NCBI GenBank assembly: GCA_021736215.1 | Contig: JAIPGI010000001.1 | Coordinates: 1 to 64,000, forward strand | Source of the DNA: Candidatus Altimarinota bacterium | Lineage (GTDB): Bacteria; Patescibacteriota; Gracilibacteria; UBA4473 | DNA: 64,000 nucleotides | Reading direction: 5' to 3' | Part shown: positions 24,689-33,656 of the stretch, in pieces | How the letters are laid out: the number at the start of each line of letters is the position of its first letter | Numbering within the stretch: the stretch's first letter is position 1 | Notes under the pieces: model-generated | Databases searched by the model: none | Seen by the model: the letters and a program-made list of their open reading frames with translations, nothing else | Told to the model about the DNA's origin: nothing | Translations under genes and position numbers: made by a program

Positions 24689-26851
24689 ATGTACAAAAAA
24701 TGGATTTCCGGCTTCGGCATACTCTCCATTTTTATCCCTCTAACCGTTTGGGGAGCCACGAGCATTCCTGCATCATCTATAGATTGGACTGCTTCGACTT
24801 TGCGGATACTTTATACTCCCGAACTCCCCGAATCCCCCACTTTTAGTTGTTTTGGACAGACAATCAATCCTGTGGTACAAACGTTGGAAACATTAGGATT
24901 TGATGAGGGGAGTAGCATTTCTACCGTTACCGACTGCTTTCATCAAGCGGGGACATATCAGGTACAATTAAACGTTGTTGATAATGCCGGCAATACAAAA
25001 ACAGAGAATTACAACTTTATCGTAAAAGCTTCCGATCCAGAGGATAGTGCATCGTTTTTTCTCGCTGCAAGTGAATGTGATACTACCGATATCGAAACGG
25101 CCACCCCCGCAAACAATGCTGATCCCTGCGATCTTACGCTTATTCAACGAGATCGGTTTGAAAACCCCGTAACTCAAATTAGTCAGATACAACTTGCTAA
25201 TTCTAATACTCCGCTAACGGATGATGGAAATTTGGGAACCCAATTTCTAGATGGACTCCGTTGGAATGGATCCCTCCTCCCGACGGACGCTTCTCCATCC
25301 ACCTTCAGTATGGTATCTGGATCGGGAATTCTTCCTCTCACTGCCATCGCCCCAAGTATTTTAAAAGTCGGAGACAGTCTGTCGAGACTCATTAGCCGTA
25401 CTCTAAACTTTACTGTCGGAACCCACGAAATTGACGAATTCGGTGCTGAAGATCTTAGTGCTCCCAAAACGCTTTCTCCAGCTGTTGACGTTGTCTTCCG
25501 GAATCTACTCTCTCTTCGCCCATACGTAGAACCAGGAACTGTTTTTCGTCTTGATTCTCCTGATCCACAACCTCTCAAAATTGGTGTAGAGATTGCAGAC
25601 ACTGCCCTGTTTTCGAATCCCGTCGACGGAAGTCTTGAAAATAAAAACTCGGAACTCGAACACAGCAATGTCGATCTCAACCCTCCATATGAATTTAATG
25701 TTCCAAATTCGATTCTCCCTATTGATATTTTAACAGCTGTTCGAGCAAAAGAGGGGTTCGTATTATCCCCAGACACAGGACTCTCTCTTGGGACAATGGC
25801 TTCTTATTCTATCGGCGGATTACCGGTCTCCTATCCTGCCGGAGGGACAAATCTTGCTGGATTAAATGGCGGCACAGATCCCCTTGGAGATGAAATTGGT
25901 TATAATCTTGATGGAATCCTTTTGCGTATTGTCGGAGTTGATATTGAGGGGGGAATATTGGGAGATATTTCGCGTATGATGCTCCAAGACAATGGCGAAA
26001 GCCAAACCCAACTTATTGCTGAAATTACAGCAACTGATATCCGTGAACAAATAACAGAAAATGCTTTTCGTCTTATTCGTGGAGCAAGTAATGTCCAATC
26101 TTCTGGTGATTTTGATCCCAACTGGTTCGATTCGAATAATGTTGTCGTAGTAGACGCGGCTGGAACATCAATAAATCTCTTTGGAGTACTTCCTTCTGGG
26201 CAAAACACCATCATTATAAAAAATGGAAACCTCGTCATTAGCGACAATATCAGTTATGCCGATCCGAATAATGATTCTTTTGGAGTGATTCTTCTCAATG
26301 ATGAACACTCTGCATATCCCGAAACAGGAAATATATTTATTTATCCAGATGTTCGAAGTTTTGTGGGAACTTATTTCGCAGATGGAGGACTTATGTCTAA
26401 TAATAAAACTCCTCCCGATATAAATACTATCCACGACGCCATCAATACTGATACCGTGATTACGTCCGGTTCGGATAAAAACATTAATCAATTATTGCTC
26501 ACAGGAGTACTTTTCAGTAAAAACACCATCGGAGGAGCCTTAATTGGAAGCGATCCTATCGATCCAACCTATGCTACTCCCTGGGAAACAGATCTCTCTG
26601 GAATAGAGGGAAGACAAAAAGCCCTTAACTATGATCTTCATTTTGTTCGTCGATATACTCCTCAACTAGCAAATTCAGTGGATCCATCCAATCCTATTGA
26701 AAACCGGCAAAACTGTGCTCCAAATGGAGGAACTTCTCCTGCTTTCAGTGATTGTGATGCCAACACAAATGCTTTTGTTATCCGTATTGATCGCAAAGTT
26801 TCAGAGCTTCCTCCGCCTGGATTTGAATTAGGAACGGTGCTAACACAATAG
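24689..26851 (+). CDS. large secreted protein, unknown function
   Basis: This is a 720-residue protein, started at the ATG at 24689 because it opens a signal peptide (helix ILSIFIPLTVWG, cleavage near GATS). The mature part is acidic, rich in Asn, Asp, Ser and Thr, with few Lys and Arg. It begins with a PKD/Ig-like segment that has FHQAGTYQVQLNVVDNAGNT. The middle contains a DNGESQTQLIAEITATDI segment, and near 500 there is a run that resembles the end of a beta-helix (TIIIKNGNLVISDNISYAD). No sorting signal or membrane anchor is seen at the C-terminus. I do not recognise a family. A strong hairpin follows the stop. Confidence 0.6.
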   Translation: MYKKWISGFGILSIFIPLTVWGATSIPASSIDWTASTLRILYTPELPESPTFSCFGQTINPVVQTLETLGFDEGSSISTVTDCFHQAGTYQVQLNVVDNAGNTKTENYNFIVKASDPEDSASFFLAASECDTTDIETATPANNADPCDLTLIQRDRFENPVTQISQIQLANSNTPLTDDGNLGTQFLDGLRWNGSLLPTDASPSTFSMVSGSGILPLTAIAPSILKVGDSLSRLISRTLNFTVGTHEIDEFGAEDLSAPKTLSPAVDVVFRNLLSLRPYVEPGTVFRLDSPDPQPLKIGVEIADTALFSNPVDGSLENKNSELEHSNVDLNPPYEFNVPNSILPIDILTAVRAKEGFVLSPDTGLSLGTMASYSIGGLPVSYPAGGTNLAGLNGGTDPLGDEIGYNLDGILLRIVGVDIEGGILGDISRMMLQDNGESQTQLIAEITATDIREQITENAFRLIRGASNVQSSGDFDPNWFDSNNVVVVDAAGTSINLFGVLPSGQNTIIIKNGNLVISDNISYADPNNDSFGVILLNDEHSAYPETGNIFIYPDVRSFVGTYFADGGLMSNNKTPPDINTIHDAINTDTVITSGSDKNINQLLLTGVLFSKNTIGGALIGSDPIDPTYATPWETDLSGIEGRQKALNYDLHFVRRYTPQLANSVDPSNPIENRQNCAPNGGTSPAFSDCDANTNAFVIRIDRKVSELPPPGFELGTVLTQ

Positions 26852-26852
26852 T

Positions 26853-26892
26853 AAAAAAAGAAGGCGAGAATTTAGATTCTTGCCTTCTTTTT
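26853..26892. terminator. bidirectional terminator
   Basis: AAAAAAAGAAGGC, GAGAAT, a short loop, ATTCTTGCCTTCTTTTT: a long, nearly perfect hairpin with A and T runs on both sides. It lies between the secreted protein gene (plus) and pepA (minus). Confidence 0.85.
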
Positions 26893-26923
26893 ATATTATA
26901 AAAATAACTTTCATTCTTCCTTC

Positions 26924-28369
26924 CTAGTTTTCTAAAAAATGAGCAAGGGTTTGTACCATAACCCCTGTTGCCCCTTTGGGAGTGATTTCGTCCGCCCACG
27001 ATTCATGGAAAGCTGTTCCGCCTAAGTCTAAATGTATCCAAGGGGTTTTCTCAACAAAGTGTTCCAAAAACGCTCCTCCCATTGAACTTCCTGCACTCAC
27101 TCCTGCGGTCCAATTCAAAAGATCCGCAATCTCTCCTTTCGTCTTTTTTCGAAAAGTTTCAGTAATCGGCATTTCCCAAACCATTTCTTCAGCCATTTCT
27201 GCTGATTTTTTGAAACGAGACATAAGTTTCTCGTTATTTCCCATAATGGAAGTGATTTCGTATCCTAACGCCGCAATAGCCGCACCAGTGAGCGTAGCGG
27301 CATCAATAATATAAGCGGGCTTATACTTGGTTGCCGCATAATACAAACAATCTGCCAAAACCAACCGCCCTTCAGCATCAGTATTGGTAATTTCTATCGT
27401 TTTCCCACTCATAGAAGTCAAAATATCTCCTGGTTTAAAGGCACTCCCGGAAATAAGGTTCTCGACTGCTCCCAAGACCGCTACTATATTTTTCTTTGGC
27501 TTCACAACCCTTAACCAAGAAAAAATACCCAACATTGCGGCAGCACCAGCCATATCTGATTTCATCGTTTCAATGTGGTTGGTAGGCTTTAGGTTATATC
27601 CTCCAGAATCAAAACACACTCCTTTCCCAACCAACGCAATTGGTGTCTCGTTTTTCTTTCCCCCCATATACTCCAATACTATAAGCTTTGATTCCTCCGT
27701 AGATCCCTGTCCAACTCCAAACAAACTTCCCATTTTAAACTTAAGAAGATCTTTATTCCCATACACTTTAACTTTGATAGGATTCCCAAGACCTTTGGTA
27801 AGAGCTTGGGCCTTTTGTGCCAAAATAGAGGGGGTCATATAATTGGCAGGCAAATTCACCAATTCTCGTGTTAAATTTGTGGCATCCCCAAGTGCTTGGA
27901 TTCGAGAAATTTCAGTCGAAGTCATTTTCTTGGCCTGCACAATCTTCAGTTCCAAAACATCAAAGGAATCTTTTTTGTCACCGATTTTAAACTCATAACT
28001 TCCAAGGATCGCTCCCAAAATGATTTTGGAACTGTCCACTCCCTCTGGGAGTAAAAATACTACTTTTTTGGCCTTTGTTTTCTTGGCTTCACGAAGCGCC
28101 GCTCCAGCGGCTTTTTTCAAGGCCATAGGTTCCTTTTCTTTTCCAACTCCTACAAAAAATATTTTTTTTGCTTCTTTGAGTACATGAAATACACGAAGTG
28201 TCTCGGACATCTTCCCCTCAAAATCTTTAGAATTCATACGTTCCTGAATTTCTTTTTCTAACGATGTAGAAAGGAGTTTCCCATAAGGTTTTTTGTCCCA
28301 TTTTTTCTCAGGAATGAAAACAAAAAGAGCATCGCTTGAAGAGAGGGTTTGGTCAGAAATAATTTTCAT
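26924..28369 (-). CDS. pepA: leucyl aminopeptidase, M17 family
   Basis: This is a 481-residue protein. The catalytic metal-binding core is clear: GKGVCFDSGGYNLKP with Lys and Asp ligands, MKSDMAGAAAMLG, and NTDAEGRLVLADCL, the M17 signature. The N-terminal macro-like domain (about 1-165) is present. The enzyme is a hexameric cytosolic exopeptidase that releases N-terminal amino acids; some relatives also bind DNA. It stands alone, with a -10 like TACAAT about 34 nt before the ATG. Confidence 0.95.
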   Translation of the reverse strand: MKIISDQTLSSSDALFVFIPEKKWDKKPYGKLLSTSLEKEIQERMNSKDFEGKMSETLRVFHVLKEAKKIFFVGVGKEKEPMALKKAAGAALREAKKTKAKKVVFLLPEGVDSSKIILGAILGSYEFKIGDKKDSFDVLELKIVQAKKMTSTEISRIQALGDATNLTRELVNLPANYMTPSILAQKAQALTKGLGNPIKVKVYGNKDLLKFKMGSLFGVGQGSTEESKLIVLEYMGGKKNETPIALVGKGVCFDSGGYNLKPTNHIETMKSDMAGAAAMLGIFSWLRVVKPKKNIVAVLGAVENLISGSAFKPGDILTSMSGKTIEITNTDAEGRLVLADCLYYAATKYKPAYIIDAATLTGAAIAALGYEITSIMGNNEKLMSRFKKSAEMAEEMVWEMPITETFRKKTKGEIADLLNWTAGVSAGSSMGGAFLEHFVEKTPWIHLDLGGTAFHESWADEITPKGATGVMVQTLAHFLEN

Positions 28370-28531
28370 GGAAAAAAAGGTTTAAAAATCAAGCGGAATT
28401 GTAGACGAGAACCTTCACTTTTCCAAAGAAAAACAAATAATCTCAGTATTCTCTACTACACCATATTATATTTTCAAAAACCTCATACTCCCGTGGGCGG
28501 AAACTAAAATTTTTGTTGTTTGTTATCTTTA

Positions 28532-29395
28532 TTACTCCTTGTATTTCCAAAATATCTGCTTCGGAATCCGCAAGTCAATATGATCGAATGATTGAGTATA
28601 AAGACCTATTTCTGAAGCAGAAAACTTTAATTTATCGAGTTGTGACTCAATTGGTTGAGCGAGGTCAATCCAAAGCGCCATATCTCCTTTTGATATAAGA
28701 TGAAGTTCTCCAGCTGCCCAATACAAATGAGAGGCATTAAGGGGGAGCGCAAATTCCTCTTGGAGGAGTTTTTCAGCCAAGATTATGTTTTTAATTTCCT
28801 CTTTCGAAAGAAATTTTTGCCGAATAAGGATAGGTTTTTCATACTGGAAAACCTTAATAACGGGTAGATTCTCAATAGCTTCCTCTTGGAGAACGACCCC
28901 ATCCTCAGAAAGAACAGAAAAGTTCGCATTCTGGTTATTAAGAAGGTTAAAAATTGGAGGAGAAACTGTTATCTTCAATTCTATGGAAGAAGGCCATTTT
29001 TCAGTTATTTCTATATCTCTAAATTCAGGAAACAACTTCCAGAGGACATCTTGAATGTTCTTTTCTGAAAGGAATAGTAAATTTTTTCCATAAAAATCTT
29101 TCAATCCTTCTTCAATTTGTTTTACGTTAATATTCGGATTATCTCGAACGACGGAAATTTTTTTGAGGTTGAAATAAGGCGACAAAAGAGCAAATAAAAT
29201 AAAAATTGCCATACAAACAAACGTGGTTCCTAATACCACGGAAGATCGAAAAAGTTTTATAATTTTTCGAAAAAGGAAAAGTCGTACCAAAAGATTTAAA
29301 AATCTATTACGAAATTTCCTCGGTTGATGAGAAACACTTTGATTAGAATCCAACAAAAATTCTCTACGACGACGAGATTTTTTTCGGGAAAACAT
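28532..29395 (-). CDS. ftsQ: cell division protein FtsQ/DivIB-like (POTRA domain)
   Basis: This is a 287-residue protein. A strongly basic cytoplasmic tail (RKKSRRRREF) precedes a single membrane helix at about 55-75. A POTRA domain starts at FNLKKISVVRDNP and continues through KNLLFLSEKNIQDVLWKLFPEFRDI (shown here in pieces) and IEITEKWPSSIELKITV. The beta domain follows and ends in DHIDLRIPKQIFWK, matching the FtsQ C-terminus. It recruits the FtsBL complex at the septum. It follows frr by 18 nt in a murE-frr-ftsQ unit. The 28370-28531 gap to pepA shows nothing clear. Confidence 0.85.
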   Translation of the reverse strand: MFSRKKSRRRREFLLDSNQSVSHQPRKFRNRFLNLLVRLFLFRKIIKLFRSSVVLGTTFVCMAIFILFALLSPYFNLKKISVVRDNPNINVKQIEEGLKDFYGKNLLFLSEKNIQDVLWKLFPEFRDIEITEKWPSSIELKITVSPPIFNLLNNQNANFSVLSEDGVVLQEEAIENLPVIKVFQYEKPILIRQKFLSKEEIKNIILAEKLLQEEFALPLNASHLYWAAGELHLISKGDMALWIDLAQPIESQLDKLKFSASEIGLYTQSFDHIDLRIPKQIFWKYKE

Positions 29396-29413
29396 TCCAG
29401 AAGGGATTGGAAA

Positions 29414-29959
29414 TTACTGAGAAAGGACATCTTTTTCTTTACTTTTTGCTAACTCGTCAACCTGTTTATTATGCATATCTACAGATTCCTGAATTTGTTT
29501 TTCGAGCTTGGAAACTTGGTCTTCCGAAATTTCTTTATTATCTTTCTGTTGTTTTATTTTTTTAAGAATTTCATGTCGAATATTTCGTATCGAAATTTTT
29601 GAATTTTCAGCCCCCTCATATACTTTTTTAACAGTTTGACGACGTCGCTCTTCGGTCATAGGGGGAACAGAAATTAAAATATAATTCCCCATATTTTGTG
29701 GATTCATCCCTAAATCGGAATCTTTTATTGCCTTTTCTACATTGCCCACAACAGATTTATCCCATGGTTCAATACGGATAGTTCGACTGTCAGGACAAGC
29801 AATATTTGCCATAGATTTAAGAGGCATATGAGTCCCATACATTTCAACGGAAATATCATCCACCATAGCAGCATTTGCACGCCCCACGTGAAGTCCTGCA
29901 AAATCCTGACGCAAGTACTGTATTATTTTTTGAAGTTGAGTATTTAGTTCTGAAATCAT
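29414..29959 (-). CDS. frr: ribosome recycling factor
   Basis: This is a 181-residue protein, typical length 185. The start of domain I is LRQDFAGLHVGRANAAMVDD. Domain II follows (VEMYGTHMPLKSMANI; IRIEPWDKS), then the helix pair PPMTEERRRQTVKKVYE and IRNIRHEILKKIKQQK. It splits post-termination ribosomes with EF-G. It lies 35 nt after murE. TTTAAT ends 8 nt before the ATG and could be a separate -10, but readthrough from murE is as likely. Confidence 0.97.
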   Translation of the reverse strand: MISELNTQLQKIIQYLRQDFAGLHVGRANAAMVDDISVEMYGTHMPLKSMANIACPDSRTIRIEPWDKSVVGNVEKAIKDSDLGMNPQNMGNYILISVPPMTEERRRQTVKKVYEGAENSKISIRNIRHEILKKIKQQKDNKEISEDQVSKLEKQIQESVDMHNKQVDELAKSKEKDVLSQ

Positions 29960-29994
29960 GAAGAAGAATTAAAAAGCTTAGTGATTTTAGGGGA

Positions 29995-31314
29995 TCATGG
30001 TCGCTCAATCAACTGTTGTTGCGCGGCAAATCCCAAAATTTCTTCGCAAACTTCCTTATCAACAAAGGGGATTTTCTTATTTCCGATCGTTTGAATTTTT
30101 TCGTGCCCCCGTCCCGCGATAAGAACAATATCATCTTCTTGCGCAGTCAAAATAGCATATCGAATGGCCTCATATCGATCTTCTATTTCAAAAAAATTAT
30201 TCCCTTCTCGACGAGGAATTTTCTGTCGAATAAGAGTTGCTATGATTCTCGGATCTTGCATATAAGGATCATCTGTCGTAAGAATGATTTCATCGGCCAA
30301 CTCGTGCAAAATCTGTCCCGATTCTTGCCAATTACTGATGGATCGACCCCCAGCCCCTCCCCACACAATAATAAGTCTTCCTTTGCAAAGTTTCTTGAGC
30401 GTTGAGAGAACCGCCTTCAGTGCTGATGGTTTGTAGGTGTAATCCACGATAACTGAGAATTTTTGCCCCTCTTCTACTAATTCTAAACGACTCGGAACCC
30501 CTGGATGGACCTTGAGAGATTTTTGAACAGATTGGATAGAAATCCCTTGTGAGACAGCCACCGTAATAGCGGCAAGAATGTTTTCAAGGTTGTGTTCTCC
30601 AATGAGTGGGATGCTAATATCCGATTGATCATTCGGAATACGAAGAAAAAATTGCGTTCCGCGAGAGGTATAGTTTACTTTTTGGGCTTGTATGTCGCTT
30701 GATTTATGACGGGAATATGTCCATTTCTTGTCGACCATAACATCGTTAAAAAGGTCGTATCGTGTATCATCACGATTCAAAACAAACATTTTGGGAATAT
30801 GTGGTTTTCGTTCTCCTAAATTTACTTCTTTAAAGAGTTGTAATTTCGTCCTAACGTAATCAGCAACTGTCCCGTGGTAATCGATGTGTTCGTTGTCGGT
30901 GATGTTGGTCAGAACCGCAACGTCGACATTCACACCCCACAACCGATGTTGATCAATGGCATGAGAAGATACTTCCAAAACCGCATATTCACATTTCTCT
31001 CGAACCATTCTGCGTAGATATTTTTGAATTTTCCAAGGACGGAGCGTTGTTCTCAATGTTTCGTTCTCCTGAATATCGTCTCCAAAATGAAATTGAATGG
31101 TCGAAAGAGCTCCGCACTTTTTCCCTCCTTTTTGGAGAAGGTACCAAATAAGTTCGGTCGTTGTCGATTTTCCGCTGGTTCCCGTAACCGCAATAACACG
31201 CAATCTACTAGCGGGAAATCGATACGCGAATGCTGCCAAAATAGCGGAGATTTTATGATACCAAAGTCTCACGGGAGACCTTTCAGGGATGAGCCTTCGG
31301 AAAAAATCCATCAT
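29995..31314 (-). CDS. murE: UDP-MurNAc-dipeptide--amino acid ligase (MurE-type Mur ligase)
   Basis: This is a 440-residue protein. GTSGKSTTTE is the P-loop, EVSSHAIDQHRLWG is the central Mur-ligase motif, LTNITDNEHIDYHG follows, and DDPYMQDPR stands where DNPR marks substrate choice in DAP enzymes. The final domain ends VLIAGRGHEK, typical of MurE. The N-terminal uridine-binding domain is short (about 30 residues before the P-loop domain). The frame is open up to 31650, but that extension is encoded by palindromic repeats. I start at the ATG at 31314 because TACACT (31328-31323) ends 8 nt upstream of it. The diamino acid used cannot be assigned. Confidence 0.88.
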   Translation of the reverse strand: MMDFFRRLIPERSPVRLWYHKISAILAAFAYRFPASRLRVIAVTGTSGKSTTTELIWYLLQKGGKKCGALSTIQFHFGDDIQENETLRTTLRPWKIQKYLRRMVREKCEYAVLEVSSHAIDQHRLWGVNVDVAVLTNITDNEHIDYHGTVADYVRTKLQLFKEVNLGERKPHIPKMFVLNRDDTRYDLFNDVMVDKKWTYSRHKSSDIQAQKVNYTSRGTQFFLRIPNDQSDISIPLIGEHNLENILAAITVAVSQGISIQSVQKSLKVHPGVPSRLELVEEGQKFSVIVDYTYKPSALKAVLSTLKKLCKGRLIIVWGGAGGRSISNWQESGQILHELADEIILTTDDPYMQDPRIIATLIRQKIPRREGNNFFEIEDRYEAIRYAILTAQEDDIVLIAGRGHEKIQTIGNKKIPFVDKEVCEEILGFAAQQQLIERP

Positions 31315-31374
31315 CGATTCGTAGTGTACAAGAAAAGTGCGGGAGAAGAAATACTTGTTGTCGTTGTGTTTTCT

Positions 31375-31522
31375 GTAGGGGCGCACCAATGGTACCCCCG
31401 CTTTTGAGGGGAGGAGAGAACGACTATTCTCTTGTCGGAGCGGGTGTTCCGTAGAACACCCGGTCCATAACATTTCCCGCAGAAAAACATCATGAAGCCA
31501 GTGGGCTGACCACACTGGCTCC
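31375..31522. repeat. cluster of unrelated palindromes upstream of murE
   Basis: Three hairpins lie in the 339-bp gap between murE and the DUF559 gene. They are GTAGGGGCGCACC...GGTACCCCCGC (about 31375-31401), CGGGTGTTC-CGTA-GAACACCCG (31441-31462, perfect) and AGCCAGTG...CACTGGCT (31496-31520). They differ from each other and from the two main repeat families in the window. The murE frame runs through them, which produces a spurious N-terminal extension of 112 codons. Confidence 0.6.
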
Positions 31523-31546
31523 GGCAAAGGAGCATGGAGGGGTTTA

Positions 31547-32121
31547 AATCCCCCTTCAGTTCCCCCTTTTTCCAAGGGGGAAAGAGTATTTTTCCCTCTT
31601 TTGTAAAGAGGGAGTTGGAGGGAGATTTTAAAAGAAGTAGAATTGCTCAAGCAATGCTTCCCTACAATAAAAAACTTCGTTTCCTCGCAAATGGATTAAG
31701 AAAAAATATGAGCGAAACAGAAGTTCTTCTTTGGGGAAAGGTTCGAAAAAAACAAATACTTGGTTTTCAGTTTTATCGACAAAGACCTATTGGTCCTTAT
31801 GTTGTTGATTTTTATTGTCCGAAAGCAAAATTAGTTATAGAAGTTGATGGAAGCCATCATTTTGAGGAAATACAAGAAGCGAAAGACCAAAGACGTGAAA
31901 AATTTTTAAAAGACAAGGGATTAAAAGTTTTGAGATTTAATACTTTGGACATATTTCAAAATATGGATGGCGTTCTGGATACCATTTTTGATTTTTTAGA
32001 TAAAGAAATTGAATAAGAAAATCCCCCTTTTCCAAAGGGGGAAAGAGAGGGTTTCTCCCGTCGTCATTCCGAGCATTGTTTCCCCCCTCCTTTGTCAAAG
32101 GAGGGGGTGGGGGTGGATTTT
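31547..32121. mobile_element. palindrome-bounded DUF559 cassette
   Basis: Left end 31547-31586: AATCCCCCTTCAGTTCCCCC, then TTTTTCCAAGGGGGAAAGAG. A second hairpin lies at about 31592-31628. Right end about 32086-32121: CTCCTTT...AAAGGAGG followed by a G-rich GGGTGGGGGTGGATTTT. The DUF559 gene sits between them. Both ends, in the same relative order and orientation, recur in a 120-bp element at 53872-53992 that lacks the gene. This suggests a mobilisable unit and a MITE-like derivative; mobility itself is inference. The right-hand part also includes CCCCCTTTTCCAAAGGGGG at about 32023-32042. Confidence 0.55.
31654..32016 (+). CDS. DUF559 endonuclease-like protein (Vsr/PD-(D/E)XK-like fold)
   Basis: This is a 120-residue protein, started at the ATG at 31654 (MLPYNKKLRFLANGLRKN) because everything upstream is repeat. 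It has the DUF559 pattern: MSETEVLLWGKVRKKQILG, FYRQRPIGPYVVDFYCP and LVIEVDGSHH, which give the D...ExD/H residues of a Vsr-like nuclease core, and the ending LRFNTLDIFQNMDGVLDTI. No biochemical role is established for this group. A second, distant member is at 61695-62189, also inside a repeat-bounded cassette. The gene precedes der by about 155 bp of repeat DNA. Confidence 0.85.
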   Translation: MLPYNKKLRFLANGLRKNMSETEVLLWGKVRKKQILGFQFYRQRPIGPYVVDFYCPKAKLVIEVDGSHHFEEIQEAKDQRREKFLKDKGLKVLRFNTLDIFQNMDGVLDTIFDFLDKEIE

Positions 32122-32170
32122 CTCCCTTGATTCTTCAGCTTTTTTGCATTACATTCCAGCCCCAGAAACA

Positions 32171-33652
32171 ATGAGTTTGCCTATTATCGCTATCATTGGC
32201 CGCCCAAACGTTGGTAAGTCGACGGTCTTTAATTGTTTTCTCAAACAACGAAAAGCTATCGTCTCCGATATCCCCGGAACCACTCGTGACAGCCTCATGG
32301 AGCGCATACAGGGCGAGAATTTTACTTATTGGCTTGTTGATACGGCTGGACTCACAAACGCTCGTGGAGACAGTCTCGAAAAAGAAATTCAACTTCAAGC
32401 GAAACTTGCCTTAGAGAATGCAGATATGATTATTTTTCTCGTGGATGGGAAAAAAGAACTCACCGCTGATGATGAACACATTGTTTCCATCCTTCGAAAA
32501 TCGAAAAAGCCCGTGATTTTTGTTGCCAATAAAATTGATGATGGAAATATCAATAGAATATTGGAATTGGCACGTTTTGGGTTTGGAAACCCTCTCCCTA
32601 TCTCCGCAAAGAATTATACGGGGCTGTGGGAGCTGGAAGAGGTAATCGAAACCCATTTGGAAAAAGCAGGATTTGAAAAAACACCCGCTCCAATCGAATT
32701 TTCGGATGATGATATTCCTGATGAAAAAGCCCCAGCAGAAAGTATTATAAAAGTCGCATTTCTCGGACGCCCCAATGTCGGAAAATCTTCGCTCCTTAAT
32801 GCCCTTGTCAAAGAAAACCGATCCGTTGTTTCTGACGTGGCAGGAACCACGCGAGATACGATTGATACCTCCTATGAAACCGAAGATGGTCAAAAATTTC
32901 TTTTTTTGGATACGGCAGGACTTCGTCGTCCAGGGAAAATCGGAAAAGACTTAGATTTTTGGAGTAGTGTCCGAACGCGAGAAGCTATGGAAAGAGCTGA
33001 TGTTTGTGCTCTTTTGGTGGATGCTCTCGACGGAATAACACATCAAGATCTCGCCATTGCTGGGAAAATAATTGAAGCTGGAAAGGGGATTATTATCTGT
33101 GTAAATAAATTCGATCTCGTACGCGAAAAAACCCGTGGACAAGAAGAAAGCGATACTCGGGATCTCTCGGAAGTCAAAATGTGGGGAGAAGAACTCGATC
33201 AGGTGAGACAAAAATATCTTACCTATCTTTCTGATCATATACGATTCTTGCCGTGGGCTCCGGTGCTTTTTTTCTCCGCCAAAACAGGAAAAGGCGTAGA
33301 TGATGTTTTGGTTTCCGCAAAGGCTATTTATCACGAACGCACAAAACGTATATCTACCGCGGAACTCAATCGATTTCTCCCAGAGGTATATTATGGTCAT
33401 GTTCTTCCGACATCGGGAACGATTCGTGGAACGATTAAATACCTCAGTCAGGTGGCTGTTTCCCCTCCAAAATTTATTTTTTTTGTGAATAACGCCAAGG
33501 CATTTCACTTCAGTTATAGGCGGTATCTCGAAAATAAAATCAGAGAGAAATACGGATTTCATGGAACGTCCATACAAATCGAAGTGCGCGACAGTCATGA
33601 CGACGAACGCACTCCCAAAAAACGAAAACTCCAAAAAAGGAGACAACAATAA
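32171..33652 (+). CDS. der: ribosome-associated GTPase Der (EngA)
   Basis: This is a 493-residue protein with two GTPase domains in tandem. G1 motifs are GRPNVGKS near residues 10-17 and again (FLGRPNVGKSS) near 197-206. G3 is DTAGL in both copies, and G4 is NKID and NKFD. The C-terminal KH-like domain ends in RDSHDDERTPKKRKLQ. It assists 50S subunit assembly. The frame is open to 32009, but that extension translates repeat DNA, so the ATG at 32171 at the start of the first G domain is chosen. It converges on recF with a 4-nt gap. Confidence 0.95.
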   Translation: MSLPIIAIIGRPNVGKSTVFNCFLKQRKAIVSDIPGTTRDSLMERIQGENFTYWLVDTAGLTNARGDSLEKEIQLQAKLALENADMIIFLVDGKKELTADDEHIVSILRKSKKPVIFVANKIDDGNINRILELARFGFGNPLPISAKNYTGLWELEEVIETHLEKAGFEKTPAPIEFSDDDIPDEKAPAESIIKVAFLGRPNVGKSSLLNALVKENRSVVSDVAGTTRDTIDTSYETEDGQKFLFLDTAGLRRPGKIGKDLDFWSSVRTREAMERADVCALLVDALDGITHQDLAIAGKIIEAGKGIIICVNKFDLVREKTRGQEESDTRDLSEVKMWGEELDQVRQKYLTYLSDHIRFLPWAPVLFFSAKTGKGVDDVLVSAKAIYHERTKRISTAELNRFLPEVYYGHVLPTSGTIRGTIKYLSQVAVSPPKFIFFVNNAKAFHFSYRRYLENKIREKYGFHGTSIQIEVRDSHDDERTPKKRKLQKRRQQ

Positions 33653-33656
33653 TTTT

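Noticed and set aside
29995-31650. A 551-residue MurE with a long N-terminus
   Set aside because: Residues upstream of 31314 translate palindromic repeats, and a -10 box ends 8 nt before the 31314 ATG.
32009-33652. A 547-residue Der starting at 32009
   Set aside because: The first 54 codons are repeat DNA; the first GTPase domain begins directly at the ATG at 32171.
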